Shown here: piece after piece, positions 8,882-18,666 of the stretch
How the letters are laid out: every line of letters begins with the position of its first letter
Position numbering within the stretch: the first letter of the stretch is position 1
Assembly: GCA_025558095.1 (NCBI GenBank)
Contig: JAIVFI010000004.1
Location: 868,001-932,000 of the forward strand
Direction of reading: 5' to 3'
Length of the DNA stretch: 64,000 bases
Source: Hyaloraphidium curvatum
Taxonomy: Eukaryota > Monoblepharomycota > Hyaloraphidiomycetes > Hyaloraphidiales > Hyaloraphidiaceae
Translations under genes and position numbers: made by a program
The notes under the pieces: generated by a model
Database searches by the model: none
What the model was told of the DNA's origin: nothing
What the model saw: only the letters and a program-made list of their open reading frames with translations

Positions 8882-10087
8882 TCATGCCACCGCAACCCCG
8901 ACTACGCCCTTTTCTCTGTCCGACGGTGCCGGTTCCACGCCCGTGCGCCCCGCCGCCGGCCCCCCTTTCGCCCGGCCCCCGATCCCGAGCACGCTCTCCA
9001 CCCATGCGAGACCCCTGTCCCACAGCTCCCCGGGGGAATGTGCGCCGCACTGCACCTCGACGAGCATCAGCACGCTGGCGAGCAAAAAGGCCCAGGAGCC
9101 GTAGTACGTGTTGAAGCCGACCCCCCAGAGGAAGCAGCACCCGCCGCCGGTGCCGTCCCAGTTCCACGCGAGGCCGAACATGGCGCACAGGAGGAAGCCG
9201 AGCGAGCCGATGAGGTTCCAGAATGCCGCGTGCCACCCGATCCTGTCCAGCGCGGGGCGCCACCACGCCTCCTGCTCCTCGAGCATGGCCATCCAGCTCG
9301 AGACGACGAAGCCAATCGAGCCAGCGATCTGCATGCCCCAGACCAGCACGTTCTCGGCAACGACCTGGGTCGGTCCGATGACCCCCGGGAGGCCGCAGAT
9401 CACGGCGACGGTGAAGCACGTCGCGCCCATGTACTGGATCACCGACGCCCACCAACCGATCGAGTCGGTCTGCAGGCCAATCCAGCGCCACCCGTCGTGC
9501 GGGGGCGTGTAGGCCACGCGCGCGGCGGGCACCGACTTGGAGCCGTGGTGCCGCTCGAGGTAGCGCACGACCGCCGCCGGCTCCCCCGCGGCCTCCTCGG
9601 CGAGCCGGTGCAGCTCGTAGCCAAAGCCCTCCCCGTCGCGGTCGTTCAGCGCCTCGACGACGGCGAGGTAAGCACCGACCCAGAACAGCAGCCCCCCCAC
9701 GAAACCCGACCACGACGTCACGAGGTCCGCCGCCTCGGGGTTGGCGGGCGGCCAGATGACGTACTGCCCGTTGATCACCCAGCACACCGAGCCGGCGGTG
9801 AACCACGCGGCGACCTGCCACGACACGTTGCCGAGGACGCCGTGGCGGCGGGGCACCAGCGCGGGAGGGGGCGCGGCCGCCCCTTCGGAGGGGGCCAATT
9901 CGGGCGGACGGCCCTTGCGGCGGGCGCGCGAATGCTCGATAAGGAAGGCGCCCAGGCCGACGTCGTGGAAGACGCGGCGTCGGGGGCGCAGATGGGCGAA
10001 GATGAGGTGCTGCGGGTCGCTCGAGACGAGCTTGCGGGCCGCGGGCGGGGACGGCGCCTCCAGCGCGGATCCGGCGACGTCCGCCAT
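8882..10087 (-). CDS. Integral membrane protein, about 8 TM, fungal family of unknown function
   Basis: Single exon, 401 aa, from ATG 10087. After ~90 soluble residues rich in Pro and Arg come hydrophobic segments near residues 92-112, 125-150, 210-232, 240-265, 285-310 and 320-345. A conserved-looking membrane block contains WGMQIAGSIGFVVSSWMAML then EEQEAWWRP and GWHAAFWNLIGSLGFLLCAM, a Trp/Gly-rich pattern I associate with a fungal integral membrane protein family without assigned function. The C-terminal ~50 residues are polar. It lacks introns although neighbours are spliced. It could be a transporter or scaffold; nothing in the sequence decides this. Confidence 0.75.
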   Translation of the reverse strand: MADVAGSALEAPSPPAARKLVSSDPQHLIFAHLRPRRRVFHDVGLGAFLIEHSRARRKGRPPELAPSEGAAAPPPALVPRRHGVLGNVSWQVAAWFTAGSVCWVINGQYVIWPPANPEAADLVTSWSGFVGGLLFWVGAYLAVVEALNDRDGEGFGYELHRLAEEAAGEPAAVVRYLERHHGSKSVPAARVAYTPPHDGWRWIGLQTDSIGWWASVIQYMGATCFTVAVICGLPGVIGPTQVVAENVLVWGMQIAGSIGFVVSSWMAMLEEQEAWWRPALDRIGWHAAFWNLIGSLGFLLCAMFGLAWNWDGTGGGCCFLWGVGFNTYYGSWAFLLASVLMLVEVQCGAHSPGELWDRGLAWVESVLGIGGRAKGGPAAGRTGVEPAPSDREKGVVGVAVA

Positions 10088-10490
10088 TTCTCCTGCAGAT
10101 TGGCCAGCAGATTGGTTGTCCCGGTTGGGTTTCAGGGGGTATTCGGCACCAGGTCAGCGAGGGGACCACAGGTCCCGGTATATTGACTTGTTGGTGGCAC
10201 AAGCCCCGATCAGATCCCCGACTCAAGTACGGCCAGGAAGCCGCACGTGCTGCCAGCTCGTAGGGATCAGCTGGAGAGTCCAAAGCGAGCTGATGTCTAG
10301 GAGCGCTCGGGCACGCTCGAGCCGCCGGTTATCGCATCTAACCGTCCACGTGGCCTCCGGTGCAATGAACGAGTGCTAGTAGACGTAATGATTTATTGCA
10401 AGGTTGCTACAATAGCTCCCTGTAACAGTTTTCGCTGCCTGCGGATCCAATGGCCGCGATCTCGATTGCTTCATTCGATTGGTCCAGCGA
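10088..10490. other. Intergenic, no gene seen
   Basis: A ~400-bp gap between the membrane protein start and the JmjC 3' end, with an AT-richer patch near 10380-10435 (TAATGATTTATTGC) that probably belongs to the JmjC 3' end region. Confidence 0.5.
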
Positions 10491-12005
10491 CTACTCTTCC
10501 GCCTTAGCCCCGTCCGCCACATCCGCGAACCGCATTCTCCAATCCCTCTCCCAGAACTCGGACGAATACGGCCTCTCGAAGTTCTTCAGCGCGTCCGGCG
10601 GGTGGAACCAGTAATTGAGCGCCAAATGCCCCCCTTCGGCGCCGAACGACTCGACCTCGTGGAACCAGGAAGCGGGGAGGTACAGCATCTCCCCGGCCTC
10701 GAGCTCGCACCAGGCGGGCAGGGCGTCGGTGAAGAGGGGGAAGCGGGTGGAGAGGGTGGAGGGGGACGAGGTGAGGAGGGAGGTGTCAACGAGGCTGAAG
10801 TTGAGGGGGTCCTTGACGGTGCGGTCGGCCTTTCGGGGTGGGGGGGTGCCGTTGGCGGGCGCCTCGGGGTCCGAGGCGGCGTCTTCCTGATCTTCAGCAT
10901 CCTCTTGGTCGCCGCCATCCTCCTCGTCACCGAAACTGTCCGCGCCGCCCTCGTTTCCGGAGCCGGAATCCCCGTCTTCGTCATCCGAACCCGCCTCTTC
11001 GTCCAACCCCTCGTCGTCACCGATCTCGGCGCCGAGCATTGCCTCCATCGCCGCGTCCAGCCTCTTCTCGGCTCGCCTCACCCTCTCCTCCGCGCCCTCC
11101 ACACCACGCTCCGCGGCCTTCTCGGCCTCCTCGAGCTCCTTCTCCGCCTCGTCCCGCTCGATCTCGGCCAGCGCCGCGGCCTCGGCCATCGGATCCGCGC
11201 CGTACGCCGTCGTCTCCTCCCCCTCGTAGCATATCCGCCCGTTCGCGTGGACGCGGGTCATGACCCCGCGGGTGTACATCCTCCCGGCGTCCGCGGGCGA
11301 GTACAGCCGGAACCGCTTCCTCCCCCGCAGCAGGACGTAAAGATTATCGTGGTAATCGTGGTGCAGCCCCGTCGACGAGCCGTGTTTGTTGTTGCCCATC
11401 CACGCGTTGATGTTCTGCGGCACCAGGCCGCCCGCGAGCGCAGGGCGCAAAGGAAAATCCGACCGCAAGCGCTTGATGAAGGGCGCCATGATTTCGGGGC
11501 GGCCGTCGGGCTCGGCGTCGACGTCCTGGGTGGTGAGGTAGTGCATCTCGTCGCCCGCCGCGATCAGGTCCAGCAGCTCCTTGAAGGTCATGTCCACCTC
11601 GATACCGCGGCCGAACTTGGCCGTGTCGCTTTCACGGCGCTCGACGGCTATGGTTTCGTCGCCGGCCTTTTCGGCCAGGTACTCGTTGGTCCACTTCGAC
11701 GGCGCGGTGAAGTCGGCGTCCTTCAGGAACCCGCGCAGGACCACCGGCTTCCGTTTGGCAACATAGTCGCGGAAAAAGAGCTCGGGAGTGAGAGAATCCA
11801 AGTCCACCCGCTCGAGGGCGTAGTCCTTCGAGGGCACCGCGAACCCAGAGTAGGCGTTGGCAAAGGTGGGCGCTAGCCGCGGATCCTCGGGCGCCACGGC
11901 GTTGCCGCCGGCATCCGCGTGTTTGCCGTTGGGGACATCTTCGGCCCGCGGGCGTTTCCGTTTGTCATCTCCTTCCGCCGTGCGGACGCTGCGCTTGGCA
12001 AACAT
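10491..12005 (-). CDS. JmjC-domain (cupin_8) Fe(II)/2-oxoglutarate oxygenase
   Basis: Single exon, 504 aa from ATG 12005; an upstream in-frame ATG at 12074 would add 23 residues but would leave only 8 bp to the divergent gene. The N-terminus is basic (KRKRPRAEDVPNGK), possibly nuclear. The JmjC fold starts near residue 70 (FFRDYVAKRKPVVLRGF). The iron ligands are visible as the HxD motif in STGLHHDYHDNLYVLLRGRK and the distal His in LPASWFHEVESF. Between them is an unusually long acidic coiled insertion (~residues 265-385, Glu/Asp/Ala-rich). The layout matches small JmjC hydroxylases/demethylases (KDM8, JMJD7, TYW5 class) rather than multi-domain histone demethylases; the substrate cannot be inferred. 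It shares a very short divergent promoter with gene B. Confidence 0.85.
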   Translation of the reverse strand: MFAKRSVRTAEGDDKRKRPRAEDVPNGKHADAGGNAVAPEDPRLAPTFANAYSGFAVPSKDYALERVDLDSLTPELFFRDYVAKRKPVVLRGFLKDADFTAPSKWTNEYLAEKAGDETIAVERRESDTAKFGRGIEVDMTFKELLDLIAAGDEMHYLTTQDVDAEPDGRPEIMAPFIKRLRSDFPLRPALAGGLVPQNINAWMGNNKHGSSTGLHHDYHDNLYVLLRGRKRFRLYSPADAGRMYTRGVMTRVHANGRICYEGEETTAYGADPMAEAAALAEIERDEAEKELEEAEKAAERGVEGAEERVRRAEKRLDAAMEAMLGAEIGDDEGLDEEAGSDDEDGDSGSGNEGGADSFGDEEDGGDQEDAEDQEDAASDPEAPANGTPPPRKADRTVKDPLNFSLVDTSLLTSSPSTLSTRFPLFTDALPAWCELEAGEMLYLPASWFHEVESFGAEGGHLALNYWFHPPDALKNFERPYSSEFWERDWRMRFADVADGAKAEE

Positions 12006-12082
12006 TGTTGTTTGGGCGGCCGTGTTTACGACTGTTTGCCCCTCACACTTCACGTCACGCGAGCGACACGACATCGGTCAAA
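12006..12082. promoter_or_regulatory. Short divergent promoter between JmjC gene and F-box-like gene B
   Basis: Only 77 bp separate the two start codons (12005 minus, 12083 plus). Both promoters and 5' UTRs must overlap here or inside the opposing genes. No TATA box is present. Sequence alone cannot show co-regulation. Confidence 0.5.
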
Positions 12083-14110
12083 ATGCAACGGCGGAGGTCG
12101 CAGCGGCTCGCTGCAAAGGGCTCACCCGCGACCGAAACCATCCCTACTGTCTCATCGCTCGTCGGTGCCGAGCGGCCGACCCTTTCGGGTGCTTCGACCG
12201 AGGTCCAACAGCGGATACTGGGCCACGTGCTGCGCGACGGAGGGATCGGTGCTGCCTTCCAAGTTGCCCGCGCGTGCCGAAGCTTGCTCTTTGCCTTCCG
12301 CGGGCTCCCTCTCTGGCGGCAGGTGGCCGAGAAACACGACTGGAAGAAGGTAGGGCAACGCAGGACGCCTCACTCTTGCGACCATCGCTGATTCGCGGGA
12401 GGACGGACGACAGCGTTCGAAAGATCTACCATTCGATGAGCACCTGTTGGTCGCGAAGTTGGAGTGGGATGAGGTCAGCCTTGTGCGTGCCCGAGGGCCT
12501 TCGTGCAACAGCTTATCCTCGTCCGCAGTCCTCTGAGGAACTGCCCTCCTTCGACGAGCGTTCGATCGTCGAGAAGCTGCAAAAGCTCGGCAGGGTACAC
12601 CTCTGCCACAACCACCTTTGCCTCGCGCTGACGACGGCGGAGTACCTGGTTCCCACGGACGACAACGTCTCGTCCCGCTTCTGCGAACCTTGCCTCCGCT
12701 CGCTGTGGGATCAAAACGAATGGGTCAGGAGGCAGTCGTTCGCTTCAAGGGCGTGGGCCGAAGCGGAGCGGCAAGCGAAGAGCGGGAAGCGCCTCCGTTC
12801 CGACGATGTCTCGAAGCTGGGCTTGTGGAAACGGGACGTTGCCGAGATTCCATACGTCATTGGTTACAAGGGAAAGGAGGTGAGCCGTGACATTCCCGTA
12901 TTCGATGAAGATGCTTAGCAGCGGGACCCGGTGACAGTATGCGGCCACGGAAGTGCTCATGAAGCAGTGGCACGCGTTCGGCGGCCAGGGGGGCGTCGAT
13001 GCCAAGAGGTACTTCGACGCGTCGGCGGTCCGGTCGCGGGCGTCTGCCCTGGTGCCGGAACTCCTGGGCCATGCCTGCGGCGCGATTGGATGCCAGATCG
13101 GTTGGACTGGGCGGCACCCCATCCTGAGCGAGATGGCGCCGGACTCGGATCCCGCGGAGGCGGCGTCGGCCGTCGTTGCGGATCTCCTCTCGGCGGAAGT
13201 CGCGGCTTCTTTCTCGGCGCACCCGCTGCATTTCCCGGAGGTGCCTTTCGTGATCGAGAAGTTCAAGCTGAACGAGGGGTACCGAGTGTGGTTCGATCGG
13301 CAGAACCGGAATTTCGAAGCCCATGCGGACCAGGACCGGTTCTACTCGGTTTTGCTGGAGGATTTGCAGAAGCGTTGTGCGGGACTCGGGATCGATCTGC
13401 GCTCGTTCCTGGTGGAGGAGCTGCGATCCGTCAGGGGCAGCCTCATCATAGTGCTTCCGAGCGACGACAGGACTGCGGCCATGATCCGGACGGCCCTCTT
13501 GGAGAAGGAAGCCGGGATTGCGGACGGGAAAGGGGAGCTCGATGGCCGGATCGCCCGCGCCGCGAAAGCCTTCGCCGACCTGCGCACCTCGCCTCCGGAT
13601 GAGAAGTTCGCCCACCTTCAGGCGGATGAGCTGCTCTACCTCTCGGACTACGAATGCGAGGCAGTGAATGTCGAGATCAGCAGGGCTGTGCGCCGCCGGG
13701 TTTCAGAAGAGGTCAACCGCATCCTCCGCGAGAGCCACGAAGCGGAGTGGTGCAATTTGGACGATGTGCCAGAAGCCAACGAGATGATGGCGGCGTTTCC
13801 GAACCGCGAAATGCTGGAGTTTGCCCGTTCCGTCGTGGATGCGGACTGGTTGGAGTTTGCCGGTTCCGTTGTGGATGCGGACTGGTTCGACTACTGGCTG
13901 GTTTCGGAAGCTACGAAGCACGCGAGGGCGATCCTCGGCCTGCCTGCGGAGGACGACAAGCGCGGCGCCGCGGATGACGTGCACGCCGAGTCGGAGAGGG
14001 GCTACTACTGCGGAAAGTGCCGGTACTTTGCGAGGAAGCTGACGACGTACGAGGTCATTCGGGCCCACCCGTGCGGGGTCGCATTCATCGAGGTCGGGCA
14101 TCGTGGCTAG
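12083..14110 (+). CDS. F-box-like protein B with a duplicated exon 2 start
   Basis: Exons 12083-12349, 12414-12473 (2a), 12529-12879 (2b), 12938-14110; all phase 0; 616 aa with 2a or 596 without. Residues ~35-85 match gene A's F-box-like region (TEVQQRILGHVLRDGG, ACRSLLFAFRGLPLW). Exon 2b holds the same C/H motif as gene A (HLCHNHLCLALT, FCEPCLRSLW). Exon 2a (RSKDLPFDEHLLVAKLEWDE) duplicates the beginning of exon 2b (SSEELPSFDERSIVEKLQ) and resembles gene A's single copy. Exon 3 adds a ~390-residue domain absent from A, with a C-terminal zinc-like cluster (YYCGKCRYF ... HPCGV). Probable substrate adaptor for ubiquitination, by analogy with F-box proteins. Confidence 0.75.
13817..13888 (+). 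repeat. 36-bp in-frame tandem duplication in gene B exon 3
   Basis: Units 13817-13852 and 13853-13888 encode EFARSVVDADWL and EFAGSVVDADWF. Only three or so bases differ, so the duplication is recent, and it keeps the frame. Confidence 0.9.
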
Positions 14111-14380
14111 GAATCCAAGCCGCTGGTGCATGCCGTTTGAAAAGATGCTGTTGCTAGATGCCGGTCTATTGTCGAACTGCAGATCGCCGCCCTGCTCCGT
14201 GTCATCACCGCCTTCCGTATGATCCATCATCCGTCACTCCGGCAATCTAAGCTGCGCTGATTGCTTTGACCGGATCATCGCCGCCGACTTTCGTAGGGAC
14301 GTGCTTCTGCGGCGGACATGCGACAGGACATCCTTCTGGACCCAGCCACCCTCCGCACCGATTTCCCAGAGACCGGCACG

Positions 14381-16384
14381 ATGCGAGCGCGCCGCCGGCC
14401 GCCTGACGCAATCCTCCTCGCGCTCCTCCTTTTCCTTTGTGCCGCAGGGCCAGCGCTCGCGGCGAGCCGGAAAGCCGTGCCGGTCGTGGACGCTTCCAAC
14501 GCCGACCGCACCCTCCGGCGCGGCGACCTGCTCTTCAAGTACCTCGGCGAGACGACGCAGATCTCCGCGACGCAGTTCGTCATAACCAACGGACAGAAGC
14601 TGATCCGCGAGGTCGGCGAGGCGCTGGACGACCGCCTGCGCAACGGCGACCCGCGCAGCTTCCATGTTGGCGTCTACATCGGCGGAGGCCGCGTGGCCGA
14701 GGCGCACGGCGGCAGCATCTCCACCGCACGCGTTGGGATCCGCACGATCGACGCGCACGCGGGCTACGTGTTCGAGGTGCTGCGCCCCAAGGACGAGAAG
14801 CTGGCGGCCCAGGCCGCGGACGTCGCCGAGGCGTGGGCTGCGCCGGGACGGATGAAGTACAACCTGCCGATCGCCGTGGCCCTGAAGAGCGCGAACTTCG
14901 GCCCCAAGGCAAGGAGGGCGGCGTTGGTTTACGGCCGCGCGGCGGCGAGGCGGGGCGGGCCGCCCGAGGTGGACGCCATGTTCTGCTCCGAGTTTGGCGT
15001 GGCGGTCTACCAGGCGGCCGTGGTCGCACGCCAGCTGGCAAGGAGCCCCAAGCTGACCTGGGAGGACATCATCATGCCGCTGGGCATCGACATCCATGCC
15101 TCGAACGTCTCGCCGCTGACCGCGCATGGCCGCCTCTTGGAGGCCTCGGCAAAGGGAATGTGGATCAGAGCGGGCTACGTTCTGGTGCGCCCCAACCGGG
15201 ATGCGACGGGGGACGGCTCTGGTGCCGCCGATGGGCCGGCAGGACCGGATGTCACCTCGGAGCTCGAGGTTCTGGGCAACCCAACCGAAGCCCGCTGGCC
15301 CGACGGCGAATCTGTCTACGCCCGCAACCCCTGGAGCCTCCGCGCCTTCCAAGGCCGCATCTACATCGGCAGCGGCAACTCCAACGACGACGGCCCCGCC
15401 CCCAACGCCGGCCCAGTGGACCTCTGGGTTTACGATCCCGCGGCGGGCAAATTTTCGAGCGAGTACGAAATCATGGACGAGCAGGTCGACGTGATCAAGG
15501 TCCTGGGCAAGCAACTCTGGATCCCCGGCCACGATTCACGGACCGTGGGCCGCGACGCGAGCGATTCGGAAAAGTACACGCCCCTCGAGATCGCCAAGGA
15601 CTGGGCCGAGGGCAACGTGTACAGAAAGACGGCGTCGGGGCGCTGGGAGCAGCTACGCAACATCAAGAACGGGATCCACGTCTACGATGTGCTCGCACAG
15701 GGGCGCACCCTGTTTGCGGCCGCGAGCGCCGTCACTGGGGGAACCGTCGCGCGGTCTTCGGACAACGGCCGCAGTTGGAGGGTTATGCTCACCTACGTCA
15801 AGCCCGCCGAGAGGTCGCGGTCGCTTTTTGTCCTGGGCGGCAAGGTGTACTGCTCCACCTCGGGCGCGCGGATCTACGTCTTTGACGGCAAGAAGAGCAT
15901 GGACAGGGTCAAGGTGTCCTTCTTCCCGGGAGTCGCCGACACCGCAAAAGTCTTTGCCGCGCGACCGACTTCCTTCGGCAACGCCGTCGTCTACATCGGT
16001 GCCAAGAAGCTGATCGACCACGACTACGCCCCGCTGGGCCTCTTTGCCGCGGCCTCCATCTCGCAGCCGCGGAGGCTCCGCCTGCCGGGCGGCGCGCTGC
16101 CGCGGGACATCCTCGCCACGGCGGGCAAGCTGTACGTGCTCGCATCCACGCAGCCGGACCCGGAAACGACGCTCGTGCAAGTGTTTTCGGCGGCGGACGC
16201 GGCGTGGAAATGGACCGAGGAGCTCCGATTCTCGGCCGACACCTTCGCGCGGTCGTTCGAGCTGCTGGACGGGTACTTTTACTTTGGCCTCGGGTGCGAC
16301 CCGGACAGGCTGGTGGATTCGACGGGGAGGATACTGCGCGTGCCGGTGCCGGGCAAGTCCGGCGAAGGTGATCGTTTGCGATGA
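14381..16384 (+). CDS. Secreted YiiX-like cysteine peptidase fused to a beta-propeller
   Basis: Single exon, 667 aa from ATG 14381, chosen because it begins a clean signal peptide (MRARRRPPDAILLALLLFLC...). Residues ~40-250 resemble the permuted NlpC/P60 YiiX/YebB (DUF830-type) fold: RRGDLLFKYLGET, the catalytic-type His in SFHVGVYIGGGRVAEAHGG and the Cys in AMFCSEFGVAVYQ, in the permuted order His then Cys. Residues ~300-660 are blade-like repeats of a sialidase/kelch-like propeller (NPWSLRAFQGRIYIGSGNSN, VARSSDNGRSWRVML, GKLYVLAS). Both halves look more bacterial than fungal and there is no intron in 2 kb, so ancestral horizontal acquisition is possible. Likely substrates (peptide, glycan or lipid amide bonds) are unknown. 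Confidence 0.75.
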   Translation: MRARRRPPDAILLALLLFLCAAGPALAASRKAVPVVDASNADRTLRRGDLLFKYLGETTQISATQFVITNGQKLIREVGEALDDRLRNGDPRSFHVGVYIGGGRVAEAHGGSISTARVGIRTIDAHAGYVFEVLRPKDEKLAAQAADVAEAWAAPGRMKYNLPIAVALKSANFGPKARRAALVYGRAAARRGGPPEVDAMFCSEFGVAVYQAAVVARQLARSPKLTWEDIIMPLGIDIHASNVSPLTAHGRLLEASAKGMWIRAGYVLVRPNRDATGDGSGAADGPAGPDVTSELEVLGNPTEARWPDGESVYARNPWSLRAFQGRIYIGSGNSNDDGPAPNAGPVDLWVYDPAAGKFSSEYEIMDEQVDVIKVLGKQLWIPGHDSRTVGRDASDSEKYTPLEIAKDWAEGNVYRKTASGRWEQLRNIKNGIHVYDVLAQGRTLFAAASAVTGGTVARSSDNGRSWRVMLTYVKPAERSRSLFVLGGKVYCSTSGARIYVFDGKKSMDRVKVSFFPGVADTAKVFAARPTSFGNAVVYIGAKKLIDHDYAPLGLFAAASISQPRRLRLPGGALPRDILATAGKLYVLASTQPDPETTLVQVFSAADAAWKWTEELRFSADTFARSFELLDGYFYFGLGCDPDRLVDSTGRILRVPVPGKSGEGDRLR

Positions 16385-16533
16385 CAGAACTTCAGGAGCT
16401 GGAACGCGGACCCGTGGCTACGGCTTCGCCGAAAAGGGAATGAGAAGAAGTGGACGCCGCATTCAGCGACGGTCTATTTTCGACCAAGCCCTGCCCTCGT
16501 CCGAGCCAGTCCGAGCGCCGCAACCACAAAAGA

Positions 16534-18399
16534 CTACCGCTCGCACGCCTCGTCCAACCAGCGGTGCCCGCTCTTGCCGGTGAAGAGCTTGTCCACGAGC
16601 TCGATCGACGCGCCCAGGCACCTGCAAGGAAGCGAATCAGTTGCTGGATCCGCGATCGCCCGAACAACACTACTCACCATCCGGTCTCGACGCCCTCCAC
16701 CTTCTTGGCCACCTTGACCTCCCTAGCCCCGCCCAGCCCGTACCCCTGCAGCAGCGACGCGATGTACGTCATGTCCAGGCAGAAGTGCGGGTTCTCCCTC
16801 GCTGCCTCCTTGATCTTCTTGGCCAGCGCGGCCGATTTGCCCGCCGGCAGCGGGCCGTCGTCGTGCAGGCACACCTGCTCCGCCCACCGCCGGATCTCGT
16901 CCAGCGACAGCCGGTCGGGCAGGTCCAGCTCCGAAAAGCGGTCGTAGAAGTAGCTGAACGCCACGATCTCCCCGCCAAACTCGCCGTCCAGGGGCGGCAT
17001 GTGCACGCCGTCGAACCCGCACGGCGGCTCCGGGCACGGGGACGACTGGTTGAACAGGCCCATCTTGAGCGCGTGCGCGGAGCACGTCTCGAAGGTGGAC
17101 CCCCGCGACGGGTGCGGCAGGCACGGGTGCGGGTCCTCCTCCGTCCCGGCGTCCTGCTCCGCCGCCGCGCGGCCCCGCGCGAGCTCCTTGGCGGGGGCCG
17201 TGATCCGCTTCCGCGCCTGCATGAGGCCGTACCCGAGGTACGAGTGCTGGTAGAGGATGTGCTCGCGGCCGTCGAAGGCGACGACGGCGCGGTGCGCGGG
17301 GTGCGAGGTCGGCGTGCGCGGCTCGAAGACCACCTGGGTCGAGGCGCCGCCGAGGTCCATGATGGCGACGGTGCCGCCCGAGCGAGGCGGGCGGAGGCCA
17401 AGGCGGCCGAGAAGGAAGTTGACCGTGATCCAGGCAAACACTCCTGGAGGGGAGGGGAGATCAGTGGCATGAATGGACATTCCGACAAAAGACAACCCAC
17501 CCTCGTCCTTGCCGTCCATCACTTCAACGCCCTCCATCTTCCAGCCGCCCTTTGCCACGCGCTTCTTGACCTCCTTCAGGATCTTCTCGCTCTTTTCCTT
17601 CCCCAGCAGCCGCAACCCCGCGGTCGCCTTGACCGCCACCGGCGTCTTGCACCTCCACTTTTCCGGCACCGTCTCCTCGGCCGCCTTCATCAGCAAGTCC
17701 AGCGACTTGGCCGCGCCCTCGGGGTCGTCCGCGAACGACGACAGGCCGGGCTTGGTCTGGACAAAGAGCTCGTCGTCCAGCTTGGGCACCGTGGAGCCGC
17801 AGAAGCGGAAGCGGTACACGTGGATCCGGGAGCCGGTGGAACCGGCGTCGATCATGAGGGCGTATTGGACGGGAGGGCGGTCGGAAGGGGGGGTGCAGGA
17901 GGAGGTCGTGATCGGGAGGAACGGTTTGCCTGGGCGTGAGACGGCGTCAGAACCATCATCAACTCCGACAAAAGCGGTCAAAGGATAAGCGGAAGCCGAA
18001 AATGGGGGAAAGAGGCCTCCATGAACCCAGAATGGAATATCGGTGGGGCTGCCAGGTGGCGTCCCTGTGTCGGCGTGCCCAAGGCCCCACGACAGCCCCA
18101 GGAGGCCAGCAAGCCCAACCAAAATCCCCATAATCCAAAGGTCCACGGCAGAAAAACGACGTACCTGTGCTTCCGATCCATTTCCAGCCCTCGGGGGCCA
18201 CCATCTCGGCACCACCGCCGCCCCTCCGCTTGCCCTTCCCGGACCCGCCATAGTACCACCACGCCGCCGCCGCGGCCAGCAGCAGCATCCAGAACCATCT
18301 CCTCCCCCTGCCCCGCTTCATCTTGTCGTAGCCCGCGTGGTGCGGCGCGTGGGCGGGCGGCCTCAGGAACGGGTTGCCGCCGCGCGGGTCGGCGGGCAT
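16534..18399 (-). CDS. Ecto-apyrase / nucleoside triphosphate diphosphohydrolase (GDA1/CD39 family)
   Basis: Exons 18399-18165, 17929-17501, 17443-16678, 16621-16534; phases 1, 1, 2; 505 aa. Exon 1 gives a type-II signal anchor (RRWFWMLLLAAAAAWWYY, ~residues 33-50) after a Pro/His-rich tail. Apyrase conserved regions follow in order: ALMIDAGSTGSRIHVYRF, VKATAGLRLL, FAWITVNFLLG, MDLGGASTQVVFEP and the last block (ETGW/CLGASIELV) recovered only by splicing the final 56-nt intron. Enzymes of this family hydrolyse NTPs and NDPs in the Golgi lumen or outside the cell, supporting glycosylation or purine scavenging. The first intron (235 nt) is much longer than others and is open in the exon 2 frame, with its own ATG 18131 followed by a hydrophobic run, so an alternative N-terminus is possible. 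Confidence 0.9.
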
Positions 18400-18666
18400 C
18401 GGCGGCGCCCCGTCGGCGCCCGGCGGGTCGGGCGCGGCCGTCGCGGGGGCGCCGGTAGGATGGGCGGGCACGCGCCGCAGGGTGGCGGTGGAACGGGCAC
18501 CCGACGACGGCCACGAAAGGCTTTGTTTGGTGCGGGCTGGTACGTACGGGACCGGTCCCCGAATCTGTCGGAGTTGGCAGCATTTCCCCCCCTTCTTCGT
18601 ATGGACCGATCGGGTTATCTCTTCCACGCGATCGCACTGCGATCGAGCTCTCTGCCGTCCTACCAG

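Noticed and set aside
8871-10283. 470-codon alternative frame over the membrane protein gene
   Set aside because: Arg/Gly-rich shadow; the true frame has clear transmembrane segments.
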